From assembly GCF_030536915.1 (NCBI RefSeq), contig NZ_JAUNPC010000002.1:50781-92785 (forward strand): a stretch of DNA of 42,005 nt, read 5' to 3'. Each line of letters opens with the position of its first letter. Positions within the stretch are counted from its first letter, which is position 1. This DNA is from Paracoccus sp. (in: a-proteobacteria) (GTDB taxonomy: Bacteria > Pseudomonadota > Alphaproteobacteria > Rhodobacterales > Rhodobacteraceae). The notes beneath the pieces were generated by a model. The model saw nothing but the letters and a program-made list of their open reading frames with translations, searched no databases and had not been told where the DNA came from. Shown here piece by piece: positions 1 to 9,175 of the stretch. The position numbers and the translations under genes are program-made.

Positions 1-1647
<1,647 letters not shown>

Positions 1648-1654
1648 GCGTCAC

Positions 1655-1730
1655 CGCCGCAGGGGGCTGTCTGCCCCCCGCCGCCGTTCCGGCGACTCCC
1701 CCCGAGGATATTTCCGACCGTCCGAAACAG
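1655..1730 (-). repeat. Dispersed intergenic element, copy 1
   Basis: Read on the minus strand, this stretch begins TGTTTCGGACGGT, continues with AAATATCC, then a GGGGAGTCG-like block and a GGGGGC...GCCCCC hairpin, and ends TGCGGCG. The same order of blocks occurs on the plus strand at 8569-8636. Both copies lie between genes. It looks like a small non-coding repeat with a strong GC stem, of the kind scattered in Rhodobacterales genomes. Its function is unknown. Confidence 0.6.
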
Positions 1731-1798
1731 GCCGGGGGGTCTTCGGAGCGTCTCAGATATCCCGGGGCCTGCGAGCGCCCGAAGAGGAGGCGGATCAG

Positions 1799-1821
1799 AA
1801 ACAGCCATCATGGCTGTTTTT
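1799..1821. terminator. Rho-independent terminator between recQ and the efflux operon
   Basis: A perfect 9-bp stem AAACAGCCA / TGGCTGTTT with a three-base loop TCA is followed by a run of T on the plus strand. It lies between two convergent genes, so it probably ends recQ transcription. On the minus strand the efflux transcript would also form the hairpin, with a weaker U-tract. Confidence 0.8.
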
Positions 1822-1848
1822 CTGCCGGACGGGTCCGGTGGACCGTTT

Positions 1849-4800
1849 TCAGCGAGCAGGGGCCGGAGGCTGAGCAGGGTCTGCCCCCCGGCCCGAGGGT
1901 GAGGCCTGACCTTCCGGCTCGCGCACCCCGAACACCACGCAGTAAAGCGCCGGCACGAACAGCAGCGTGATCAGCGTGCCCGCGATGATGCCGCCCATCA
2001 TGGCATAGGCCATCGGCCCCCAGAACACCTGCCGCGAGATCGGGATCAGCGCGAGGCTCGCCGCCGCCGCCGTCAGCAGGATCGGGCGGGCGCGGCTGTC
2101 GGATGCCTCGAACACCGCGTCCCACCGGCTGCGGCCGCGATCCAGCAGCGACTGGATCTCGTGGACGAGGATGATCGAGTTGCGGATCAGGATGCCTCCC
2201 AGCGCGAGGATGCCGAGGATCGCGACGAAGCCCAGGGGCACGCCGAAGGGCACCAGCGTCGCCACCACGCCGATCAGCCCGAGGGGGGCGGCGGCGAAGA
2301 CGATCAGCGACAAGCGGAAGCTCTGCATCTGGATCATCACCAGCAGCGCGATGGCCAGCAGCATCAGCGGCACCACCGCCGCGATGGGTTCCTGGCTTTC
2401 GGCCGAGCTTTCGACCGTCCCGCCCAGCGTGATGGAAACCGATGGCGGCAGCCCGGCCGCGTAATCCGCCACCCGCGGGGCCATGGCGGCCACCAGCGTC
2501 GCCGGCTGGTCCGAGGTCGCCACGTCCGCCTTGACCGTGACCGTCGGCAGGCCGTTGCGCTGCAGGATCAGCGGCTGCTCGGTGTCGAAGCTCAGCCGCG
2601 CCAGTCCGGCCAGCGGGATCGGCGTGCCGGAGGGCGTGGCCAGTTCCAGGTTGTGGAGCGATTCAAGCGACTGGCGGTCGGCCTCGGCCCCGCGCGCCAC
2701 CACGTCGATCAGGAAGATCCCGTCGCGCAACTGGGTGACGGTGAGGCCCGAGAACACCGTCGCCAGCGTGTTCGAGATGTCCTGGCTCGACACCCCCAGC
2801 CGGCGGGCGCGGTCGTGATCGACCTCGACCCGGACCACCCGCGCGGGCTCGTTCCAGTCCAGCGCGATGTCGCGCAGGCGCGGCTCGCCCGCCAGCACGG
2901 CGGCAAGGCCGCGGGCGGCGTCCCGCGCCTCGGCCGGGTCGTTGGCGCTGACGCGGTATTGCACCGGCTTGCCGACCGGAGGGCCGACCTCCAGGTATTT
3001 CACGTAGATGTCGGTGCCGATCATCCGGGTTTCCGCGAAGCTGCCGATCTTTTCCTTCAGCGCGTCGCGGGCAGCGATGTCGGGGGTCTGCACCAGCACC
3101 TGCCCCATGAAGGGCCCCGGCGTCGGGATGTCCAGCGCCAGCACGAAGCGGGGCGTGCCCCGCCCGACATAGCTTGTCCAGAACAGCGCCTCGGGCTGCT
3201 CGGCCAGGAAAGCTTCGAGCTTCGCAATCGAGGCGTCGGTGCGGGCGATCGAGGCGTTGTGGCGTTCGGTGACGTCGATCAGCAGCTCGGGCCGGTCCGA
3301 GGGCGGGAAGAACTGCTGCTCGACGAAGCGCATCCCCCAGACCGAGGCGGCGAACAGCAGAAGGGTCATGCCGATGGTGATCCAGCGGAACCGCATGGAC
3401 CAGCGCAGCATCGCGTGGAAGGCCCGGCGCAGGCGGCTGACGCGGCCAGCCTGATGTTTCAGCGCGCGGGGCAGGAAGGTCACGCCCAGAAGCGGCGCGA
3501 ACAGCACCGCGACGATCCAGCTGACCACCAGCGAGACGGCGATGACCACGAAGAGCGAAAAGGTGAACTCGCCCGCCATGGAGCTGTTCAGCCCGATCGG
3601 GATGAAGCCCGCGACCGTCACCAGCGTCCCCGTCAGCATCGGGAATGCGATCGAGGTCCAGGCGTAGCTGGCCGCCTGTTCCCGGCTTTCGCCAAGCTCC
3701 ATGCGCGAGATCATCGTCTCGATGGCGATCATCGCGTCATCGACCAGCAGCCCCAGCGCGATGATCAGCGCCCCCAGCGATACCCGCTGCAGGGTGATCC
3801 CCCAGACCTGCATGACGACAAAGGTGATCGCCAGCACCAGCGGGATGGTCAGCGTCACGATGAGCCCCGCCCGCAACCCCAGGCTGACGAAGCTGACCAG
3901 CAGGACGATGGCCACCGCCTCGGCCAGCGCCTTGACGAAGGTGCCGACGGCATGGCGGACGACCTCGGGCTGGTCGGCGAACTTGTGCATCTCGATGCCG
4001 ATGGGCAGGTCCAGCGCGATGCGTTCCATCAGCGCGTCCAGATCGGCCCCGAAGCTCTGGATGTTCTCGCCCTCGCGCATTGCGATTTCCAGCCCGATGG
4101 CGTCGCGGCCGTTGTAGCGGAAGATGGTGTCGGGCGGGTCGGCATAGGCCCGGCGCACCGTCGCGACCTCGCCCAGGTTGAAGAAGCGGTCGCCGATCCG
4201 CAGGTTGACGGCGGCGACGGCCTCGGCGGTGTCGAACTGGCCGCCCACGCGCAGCAGCACCTGTTCCGGGCCGGCCTGCACGATCCCCGCCTGGGCAATG
4301 GCGTTCTGCGCGGCCAGCGTCTGCAGCACCTGCGATTCGTTCAGCCCCAGCGCCGCCAGCCGGGCGGGCGAGAACTCGATGTAGATCTGTTCCTCGCGCA
4401 CCCCCAGAAGCGAGGTCTTGCCGGCGGCGGGCAGGGCGCCCACCTGCTTGCGGATCGCCTCGACCCGGTCGCGCAATTCCCGCGGGGTGAAGCCGTCCGC
4501 CGTGAAGGCGTAGATGTTGCCGAACACGTCGCCGAAGCTGTCGTTGAACTGGAAGCCCGCGAATTCCTGCGGGAACTCGGGGCGCAGGTCGTCCATCATG
4601 TTGCGCACGCGCTGCCAGCTTCGCCGGACATCCTGCCCGCGCACGCTATCCAGCAGCTCGACATAGACGACCGCCAGCCCCGGCAGCGTGACCGAGCGGG
4701 TCAGCTTCAACTGGTCCAGCTCCTCCAGCTTGGTCTCGATCCGGTCGGTGACCTGGCCCATGATCTCGTCGGTGGTGGCACCGGGCATGGCGGCGGTGAT

Positions 4801-4953
4801 CACCATGACCTTGACGGTGAAGCTGGGGTCTTCCTCGCGTCCCAAGGCGCGATAGGCCATGGTGCCCGCGATCATCGACAGGATCAGCAGGAACCACACG
4901 AGCGAGCGGTGCCGCAGCGCCCAGTCCGAAAGGTTGAAGCCGCTGCGGCTCAT
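1849..4953 (-). CDS. RND efflux pump inner-membrane permease (HAE1/AcrB type)
   Basis: This 1034-residue protein is a full-length resistance-nodulation-division permease, which uses the proton gradient to drive substrates out of the cell envelope. The first transmembrane helix lies at about residues 15-35 (SLVWFLLILSMIAG). It is followed by a periplasmic loop beginning with FTVKVMVITAAMPGATTDEI, typical of the family. The central membrane block contains GLLVDDAMIAIETM, which carries the two adjacent Asp residues of the TM4 proton relay. A second periplasmic loop and a second membrane block complete the duplicated RND layout. The start ATG overlaps the stop of the upstream adaptor gene (ATGA), so the two are translationally coupled. 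No outer-membrane channel gene is nearby, so the pump must borrow one. The substrate cannot be told from sequence. Confidence 0.93.
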   Translation of the reverse strand: MSRSGFNLSDWALRHRSLVWFLLILSMIAGTMAYRALGREEDPSFTVKVMVITAAMPGATTDEIMGQVTDRIETKLEELDQLKLTRSVTLPGLAVVYVELLDSVRGQDVRRSWQRVRNMMDDLRPEFPQEFAGFQFNDSFGDVFGNIYAFTADGFTPRELRDRVEAIRKQVGALPAAGKTSLLGVREEQIYIEFSPARLAALGLNESQVLQTLAAQNAIAQAGIVQAGPEQVLLRVGGQFDTAEAVAAVNLRIGDRFFNLGEVATVRRAYADPPDTIFRYNGRDAIGLEIAMREGENIQSFGADLDALMERIALDLPIGIEMHKFADQPEVVRHAVGTFVKALAEAVAIVLLVSFVSLGLRAGLIVTLTIPLVLAITFVVMQVWGITLQRVSLGALIIALGLLVDDAMIAIETMISRMELGESREQAASYAWTSIAFPMLTGTLVTVAGFIPIGLNSSMAGEFTFSLFVVIAVSLVVSWIVAVLFAPLLGVTFLPRALKHQAGRVSRLRRAFHAMLRWSMRFRWITIGMTLLLFAASVWGMRFVEQQFFPPSDRPELLIDVTERHNASIARTDASIAKLEAFLAEQPEALFWTSYVGRGTPRFVLALDIPTPGPFMGQVLVQTPDIAARDALKEKIGSFAETRMIGTDIYVKYLEVGPPVGKPVQYRVSANDPAEARDAARGLAAVLAGEPRLRDIALDWNEPARVVRVEVDHDRARRLGVSSQDISNTLATVFSGLTVTQLRDGIFLIDVVARGAEADRQSLESLHNLELATPSGTPIPLAGLARLSFDTEQPLILQRNGLPTVTVKADVATSDQPATLVAAMAPRVADYAAGLPPSVSITLGGTVESSAESQEPIAAVVPLMLLAIALLVMIQMQSFRLSLIVFAAAPLGLIGVVATLVPFGVPLGFVAILGILALGGILIRNSIILVHEIQSLLDRGRSRWDAVFEASDSRARPILLTAAAASLALIPISRQVFWGPMAYAMMGGIIAGTLITLLFVPALYCVVFGVREPEGQASPSGRGADPAQPPAPAR

Positions 4954-6044
4954 GGATCGACCCGGCGGCCGACCGCCTGGCCCTCGGCCAGCGAGTTGAC
5001 CCCGCGGACGACCACCTCGGCCCCCGGCGCAAGCCCCCCCACGACCTCGACGCGGCCGTCCAGCCGTGCGCCCGTCACGATGGGCTGCAGGGTGACGCGG
5101 GCACTTCCGTTTTCGCGGGCGACGATCCAGACGGCATGGCCTCCGGGCCTTTCCACCAGCGCCGCGGCCGGCACCGACAGCCTTGCTGCGCGCGAGGTGA
5201 CGCGGCCCGCGCGGATCAGGCTGCCCAGGCGGAAGCCGGTGCCGGGGGGCAGGGCGATGTGGACGCGGCGGGTGCGGGTCAGGTGGTCGGCCACCGGCGA
5301 GATGCGGCTGACCTCTCCGCGGACGCCCTGCTCGATCTCGTGGTCGCGCCAGACCAGGAACAGGGCGCCGGGCGCCAGTCCGGCAAGCTCGGGCTCGGTC
5401 AGGTCGATGCGGGCTTCGATGCGGTCTTCCGAGGACAGCGTCAGGATCGGGTCGCCCGCCGCGACCACCGCCCCCGGCGTCGCCCGCACGGCGCTGACCA
5501 CGCCCGAGACCGGCGCGCTCATCACCGCAAAGCGTTCCGCGTCGCGGGCGCTTTCCACCCGGGCGCGCGCCTGCTCGACCGCCGAGCGCGCGGCCGACAA
5601 CGCCTGCTCGGCCCGTTCAAGCTGCGCGGTCGAGGCCACGTCGCGGTCCAGCAGGGCCCGCGCCCGCGCGGCGGTGTTGTCGGCGGTGGTCAGGTTCACC
5701 TCGGCCGCCGCCAGCGCCGCTTCGGCGGCAAGGGTGGCGCCGGCCAGATCCTCGGGGTCGAGCCGGGCCAGCACGTCCCCCTGGTTCACCCGGTCGCCGA
5801 TGTCCACGCGCCGCTCGATCATCCGGCCCAGGGTCTGGAACGCCATCTGCACCTCGGTCGCGGCGGTGACCACCCCCGGAATGCTGCGCCCGACGGGACG
5901 GCTGTCGCCGTTGGTGACGATTTCGGTGACGACCGGGCGGGGAGGGGGCGGCGTCCCCGCCCGTGCCGGGCCGAAGGGCAGGGTAAAGGCCCCCGTGGGG
6001 ACCGCCGCCAGCAGGCCGAGCGCCAGAAAAAGGATCAGACGCAT
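4950..6044 (-). CDS. RND efflux periplasmic adaptor subunit (second of two)
   Basis: This is a membrane fusion protein of about 364 residues linking the permease to an outer-membrane channel. It starts with a signal-peptide-like stretch (MRLILFLALGLLAAVPTGA). A barrel-sandwich half motif follows (VDIGDRVNQGDVLARLDPED), then an alpha-hairpin coiled coil (about residues 105-160), then the second half motif (APVSGVVSAVRATPGAVVAAGDP) and beta-barrel sequence. The open frame extends much further upstream, but the ATG at 6044 has a strong Shine-Dalgarno sequence (AAGAGGAGGG) and gives a signal peptide. It begins two bases after the stop of the first adaptor gene. The sequence differs clearly from the first adaptor, so it is not a recent duplicate. 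Confidence 0.9.
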   Translation of the reverse strand: MRLILFLALGLLAAVPTGAFTLPFGPARAGTPPPPRPVVTEIVTNGDSRPVGRSIPGVVTAATEVQMAFQTLGRMIERRVDIGDRVNQGDVLARLDPEDLAGATLAAEAALAAAEVNLTTADNTAARARALLDRDVASTAQLERAEQALSAARSAVEQARARVESARDAERFAVMSAPVSGVVSAVRATPGAVVAAGDPILTLSSEDRIEARIDLTEPELAGLAPGALFLVWRDHEIEQGVRGEVSRISPVADHLTRTRRVHIALPPGTGFRLGSLIRAGRVTSRAARLSVPAAALVERPGGHAVWIVARENGSARVTLQPIVTGARLDGRVEVVGGLAPGAEVVVRGVNSLAEGQAVGRRVDP

Positions 6045-6046
6045 CC

Positions 6047-7111
6047 TCAACCCTCCTCTTCCGCCCGTGTCACCCGGCGTCCCGGATACATGAGCTGCGA
6101 GCCCTCGCCCACGACCAGATCCCCCGGTGCAAGGCCGGATCTCAGCACCACCCGGCCGGTGTCGAACCGGTCGATCCCGACGGGGGCAAGGGCCACGCTG
6201 CCATCCTCGGCCACGCGCCAGACGGCCGGGTCGGCGCCGGTCGAGGTCAGCGCCGTCCAGGGCACCTCGATCCCGGTCCCCGCGGGCAGGTGGACGATGC
6301 CCAGCACCGCTGCGCCCAGCAGCGTGGCGTCGAAGGGACCCTCGATCTCGGCCCGCACCGCCACCGACCCGCTGGCCGGATTGACCAGGGGCGCGATCTC
6401 GGTCACGCGGCCCTGAAGCTCGATCCCCGGCCGGTCGATGAGGCTCAGCGAGACATCGGCGCCTATTGCCATGTCCAGTTGCGGCGCGTCGGGCACCTGG
6501 AAGACGGCTTCCAGGCTGGTCAGCGCCGCCACCGTCAGGACCGGCTGGGCGGCGCCCACGACCTGGCCCGGCTCGGCCATGCGCGCGGTCACGACGGCGG
6601 CCTGGGGCGCGCGGATCATCGCGTCGAAGACCGCGCGGCGGGACTGGTTGACCATGATGCGGGCGCTTTCCAACTGCCCCCGGGCCGCCGACAGCGCCTG
6701 TTCGGCGGCCTCGGCGGCGGCGCGGGTGCCGATGCCCCGGCGCAGCAGTTCGGCCGCGCGGGCCGCGGCGTGGCCCGCCTGCTGCTCGGCGGCCTCGGCG
6801 GCGGCGCGGGCGGCCAGCGCCTGGACCAGCGTCTGCCGCTGCTGCACGCCCTCGGTGCGGGCCAGCACATGGCCGCCCATCACCCGGTCGCCCACCTGCG
6901 CATGGATGTCGGTGATCCGGCCGGCCGCCGGAAAGGACAGGTCGATGCTGTGCTGCGCGGCGATCGAGCCGGTCAGCCGCAGGTCGATCGTCATCGGGCG
7001 TTCGTCGACCCGGACGATCTCGACGGCGATGGGGGCGTCGGGCGACTGTGCGGGTGCCGCGGTCGCCATGGCCATGATCGCGCAGAAGGTCAGAAGCGAA
7101 CGGCCGGTCAA
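6047..7111 (-). CDS. RND efflux periplasmic adaptor subunit (first of two)
   Basis: This membrane fusion protein of 354 residues is the first gene of a three-gene efflux operon. The N-terminus GRSLLTFCAIMAMATAAPAQS reads as a signal peptide. The lipoyl-like motif (IHAQVGDRVMGGHVLARTEG) is followed by an Ala-rich coiled-coil hairpin (about residues 75-140) and the return motif (RAPQAAVVTARMAEPGQVVGAAQP). The proposed start is a TTG at 7111, preceded at good spacing by GTGGAG, with an in-frame stop upstream and no ATG or GTG in between. The alternative is the ATG at 7075, which would shorten the signal peptide. Two adaptors with one permease recall the TriABC pump of Pseudomonas aeruginosa. Confidence 0.88.
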   Translation of the reverse strand: MTGRSLLTFCAIMAMATAAPAQSPDAPIAVEIVRVDERPMTIDLRLTGSIAAQHSIDLSFPAAGRITDIHAQVGDRVMGGHVLARTEGVQQRQTLVQALAARAAAEAAEQQAGHAAARAAELLRRGIGTRAAAEAAEQALSAARGQLESARIMVNQSRRAVFDAMIRAPQAAVVTARMAEPGQVVGAAQPVLTVAALTSLEAVFQVPDAPQLDMAIGADVSLSLIDRPGIELQGRVTEIAPLVNPASGSVAVRAEIEGPFDATLLGAAVLGIVHLPAGTGIEVPWTALTSTGADPAVWRVAEDGSVALAPVGIDRFDTGRVVLRSGLAPGDLVVGEGSQLMYPGRRVTRAEEEG

Positions 7112-7180
7112 GCGGCGACTCCACGGTTCATCGGGGCGTTATGGCGCGGCGCGGTCCACATGCAAGGCCATTGCCCCGGA

Positions 7181-8368
7181 TCAGGTCACCGCGGCCCTGC
7201 GGTGGTGTTCGGGCCTGTCCCAGCGGCCTTCCCGCAGGACAGCCGCCAGCACCTCCACCGCCCGCGCCACGTCGTCGGCGTTGTTGTAAAGCGGCGCAAA
7301 GCCGAAGCGCAGCACGTCGGGCGCGCGGAAGTCGCCGATCACCCCTTCGGCGATCAGCGCCTGCATCACGGCATAGGCCTGCGGGTGGCGGAAGCCTACC
7401 TGGCTGCCACGCTGCGCCGGGTCCCGCGGGGAATGCAGCGCGACATCGGGGCAGGCGGCCTCGACGCCGCGGATGAAGGCCTCGGTCAGCTCGATGGACC
7501 GGGCGCGCAGCGCAGCCATGTCCACGCCGTCCCAGACATCCAGCGCCGCGTCCAGCGCCGCCAGCGCGATGACCGGAGGGGTGCCGACCCGCATCCGCTC
7601 GATGCCTTGCGCGGGGGCATAGTCCGCGTCGAAGGCGAAGGGCGCGGCATGGCCCATCCAGCCCTGCAGGCAGGGACGGGCGGCATCCGCATGGTCCGGG
7701 TGGACCCAGATGAAGGCCGGGGCGCCGGGACCGCCGTTCAGGTACTTGTAGGTGCAGCCCACCGCGAAATCGGCGCCCGTTCCCAGCAGGTCCACGTCCA
7801 CCGCCCCGGCCGAATGGGCAAGGTCCCAGACGGTCAGCGCCCCCGCCTTGTGCGCGGCGGCGGTCAGCGCCGCCATGTCGTGGCGGCGGCCGGTGCGGTA
7901 ATCGACCTCGGTCAGCATCAGCACGGCAATGTCCGGGGCGATATGCGCGGCGACCTCATCGGGCGCGACGACACGCAGTTCCGCGCCCAGGGTTTCGGCC
8001 AGGCCCTGCGCCACATAAAGGTCCGACGGGAAGTTGCCGCTGTCCGACAGGATCACCCGCCGGTCCGGCCGCAGCCGCAGCGCGGCGGAGAGCGCCTGGA
8101 ACACCTTGACCGACAGCGTGTCGCCCATGACGACCTGGCCGTCGCCCGCGCCGATCAGCCGCGCGATCCGGTCGCCGACGTGGCGCGGCTGCACATACCA
8201 GCCCGCCCGGTTCCAGCCGGTGATGAGCATTTCCGACCACTGGTCCCGCATCATCGCCGCCACCCTGTCGGCGGCATGGCGCGGCATCGGCCCCAGCGAG
8301 TTGCCATCGAGATAGGTGATCCCCTCGGGCAGATGGAAGGCGGCGCGCGTTTCGGCGAAGTCGGTCAT
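7181..8368 (-). CDS. kynU: Kynureninase
   Basis: Kynureninase is a pyridoxal-phosphate enzyme that splits L-kynurenine (or 3-hydroxykynurenine) into anthranilate (or 3-hydroxyanthranilate) and alanine in tryptophan breakdown. The protein has 395 residues. It opens with ITYLDGNSLGPMPR, a hallmark of the family, and carries the cofactor region VWDLAHSAGAVDVDL. The PLP lysine is in CTYKYLNGGPGAPAF (Lys208). The C-terminal substrate region includes LRFGFAPLYNNADDV. The open frame extends further upstream, but the ATG at 8368 has AAGGGGAA in front and starts where family members start. Other kynurenine-pathway genes are not in the window. It lies 69 bases upstream of the efflux operon on the same strand, so co-transcription is possible. 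Confidence 0.95.
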   Translation of the reverse strand: MTDFAETRAAFHLPEGITYLDGNSLGPMPRHAADRVAAMMRDQWSEMLITGWNRAGWYVQPRHVGDRIARLIGAGDGQVVMGDTLSVKVFQALSAALRLRPDRRVILSDSGNFPSDLYVAQGLAETLGAELRVVAPDEVAAHIAPDIAVLMLTEVDYRTGRRHDMAALTAAAHKAGALTVWDLAHSAGAVDVDLLGTGADFAVGCTYKYLNGGPGAPAFIWVHPDHADAARPCLQGWMGHAAPFAFDADYAPAQGIERMRVGTPPVIALAALDAALDVWDGVDMAALRARSIELTEAFIRGVEAACPDVALHSPRDPAQRGSQVGFRHPQAYAVMQALIAEGVIGDFRAPDVLRFGFAPLYNNADDVARAVEVLAAVLREGRWDRPEHHRRAAVT

Positions 8369-8568
8369 GTGGTTCCCCTTTGGTATGAGGCTAGCAGCGC
8401 AACCGGCGGCTGCAAGATGGTGCATGCGGTTCATCCTTCCGCCATGCGGCTGTGGCTGTCCTTGCCGATAGGCTCCGGAAACCCGATCCGGCCGGAGAAC
8501 AGCCATGGCGGCGGTCCCCTGATCCGCCTGCCCGAAAGCCGCCGCGATGTTCAAGGCCGCTCAAGGTT

Positions 8569-8636
8569 GTTTCGGACGGTTTCAAATATCCACAGGGGAC
8601 TCGCGGGGGCAGGCAGCCCCCATGCGGCGTCGCACC
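8569..8636 (+). repeat. Dispersed intergenic element, copy 2
   Basis: This copy reads TGTTTCGGACGGT, then AAATATCC, GGGGACTCG, a GGGGG...CCCCC hairpin with loop CAGGCAG, and TGCGGCG. It matches the minus-strand copy at 1655-1730 block by block, with small spacing differences. The two copies are about 6.9 kb apart in inverted orientation and flank the kynU-efflux block. Confidence 0.6.
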
Positions 8637-8902
8637 AAGGGCTTCGCTTGCGGAGGGCACAATGGACCGGCCGTCAGCCTTGCCTGAACTGCCCAGCCCT
8701 TGGCCGCCTACGGACCCCTTCCAGACCGTCACCTGCGCCTGGGACATCCGAGGGCGCGCGGCCGCCGGAACTTTCCGGGACTCCGCCCCAGTCCCGCGCG
8801 GCAGGCTTCGTGACCGCAGGCCGTCCACGGGATCGTCTGCGAGCGGCCTGCCAGCCCTGTGCTGGTGCCTTCGCCGCGGGCTCGGTCCCGTGACCTTCCC
8901 CT

Positions 8903-9170
8903 ATCCGGCCCGGCTTTCCGCGCCTTGGGGCGGAAGGAGCCCACTGGACCGCTTGCGGATATCCTGCAGGACCTTTGCCTGTGCTGCGGGCGTTCGCCGG
9001 GGACAAAGGTCCACTGATCGTTTCCCTGATCCGGCCCGGCCCTCCGCCTGCGCTCCATGGCGGTCGGGTCCGCAAACGGTTCAGCGGACCGCTTGCGGTC
9101 GTTCTGCCGGCTCTTTGCTTGCGCTTCGGGCGTTCGCGGCTGGAAAAGGTCCACTGAATCTTTTCCGGAG
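8903..9170. repeat. Degenerate direct repeat, 140-base period
   Basis: GGACCGCTTGCGG occurs at 8946 and again at 9086. AAAGGTCCACTGA occurs at 9005 and again at 9145. Both pairs are exactly 140 bases apart, and the bases between them also agree over long stretches (for example GGGCGTTCG in both). A further partial unit upstream is suggested by ATCCGGCCCGG at 8903 and 9029, shifted by small indels. The repeat lies just downstream of the glyS stop codon and is not coding as far as I can see. Confidence 0.65.
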
Positions 9171-9175
9171 GCCGC

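Larger units (their letters stand above)
8369..9175. other. Gene-free stretch of about 800 bases between glyS and kynU
   Basis: I find no convincing gene here. Open frames exist on both strands, but they are Arg/Pro/Gly-rich, low-complexity readings typical of GC-rich non-coding DNA. What is present is one copy of the dispersed intergenic element (8569-8636) and a degenerate direct repeat with a 140-base period (about 8903-9170). The kynU promoter should lie at the low-coordinate end of this stretch, but no clear -35/-10 pair was identified. Confidence 0.6.

Noticed and set aside
2161-6093. A 1310-codon open frame on the plus strand opposite the efflux operon
   Set aside because: It is antisense to three well-supported efflux genes and reads as His/Arg/Gln/Asp-rich low-complexity sequence, typical of the opposite strand of GC-rich coding DNA.
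6290-8893. An 867-codon open frame on the plus strand opposite the first adaptor gene and kynU
   Set aside because: It has the same antisense composition artefact; it spans several real genes and an intergenic region and has no family motif.
8674-9154. Overlapping open frames on both strands in the repeat region after glyS
   Set aside because: They are Arg/Pro/Gly-rich, without ribosome sites or motifs, and cross the 140-base repeat in different frames; a coding role is not supported.
8903-9170. CRISPR array
   Set aside because: The repeat unit is about 140 bases, degenerate and only two to three copies; there are no short identical repeats with unique spacers and no cas genes.
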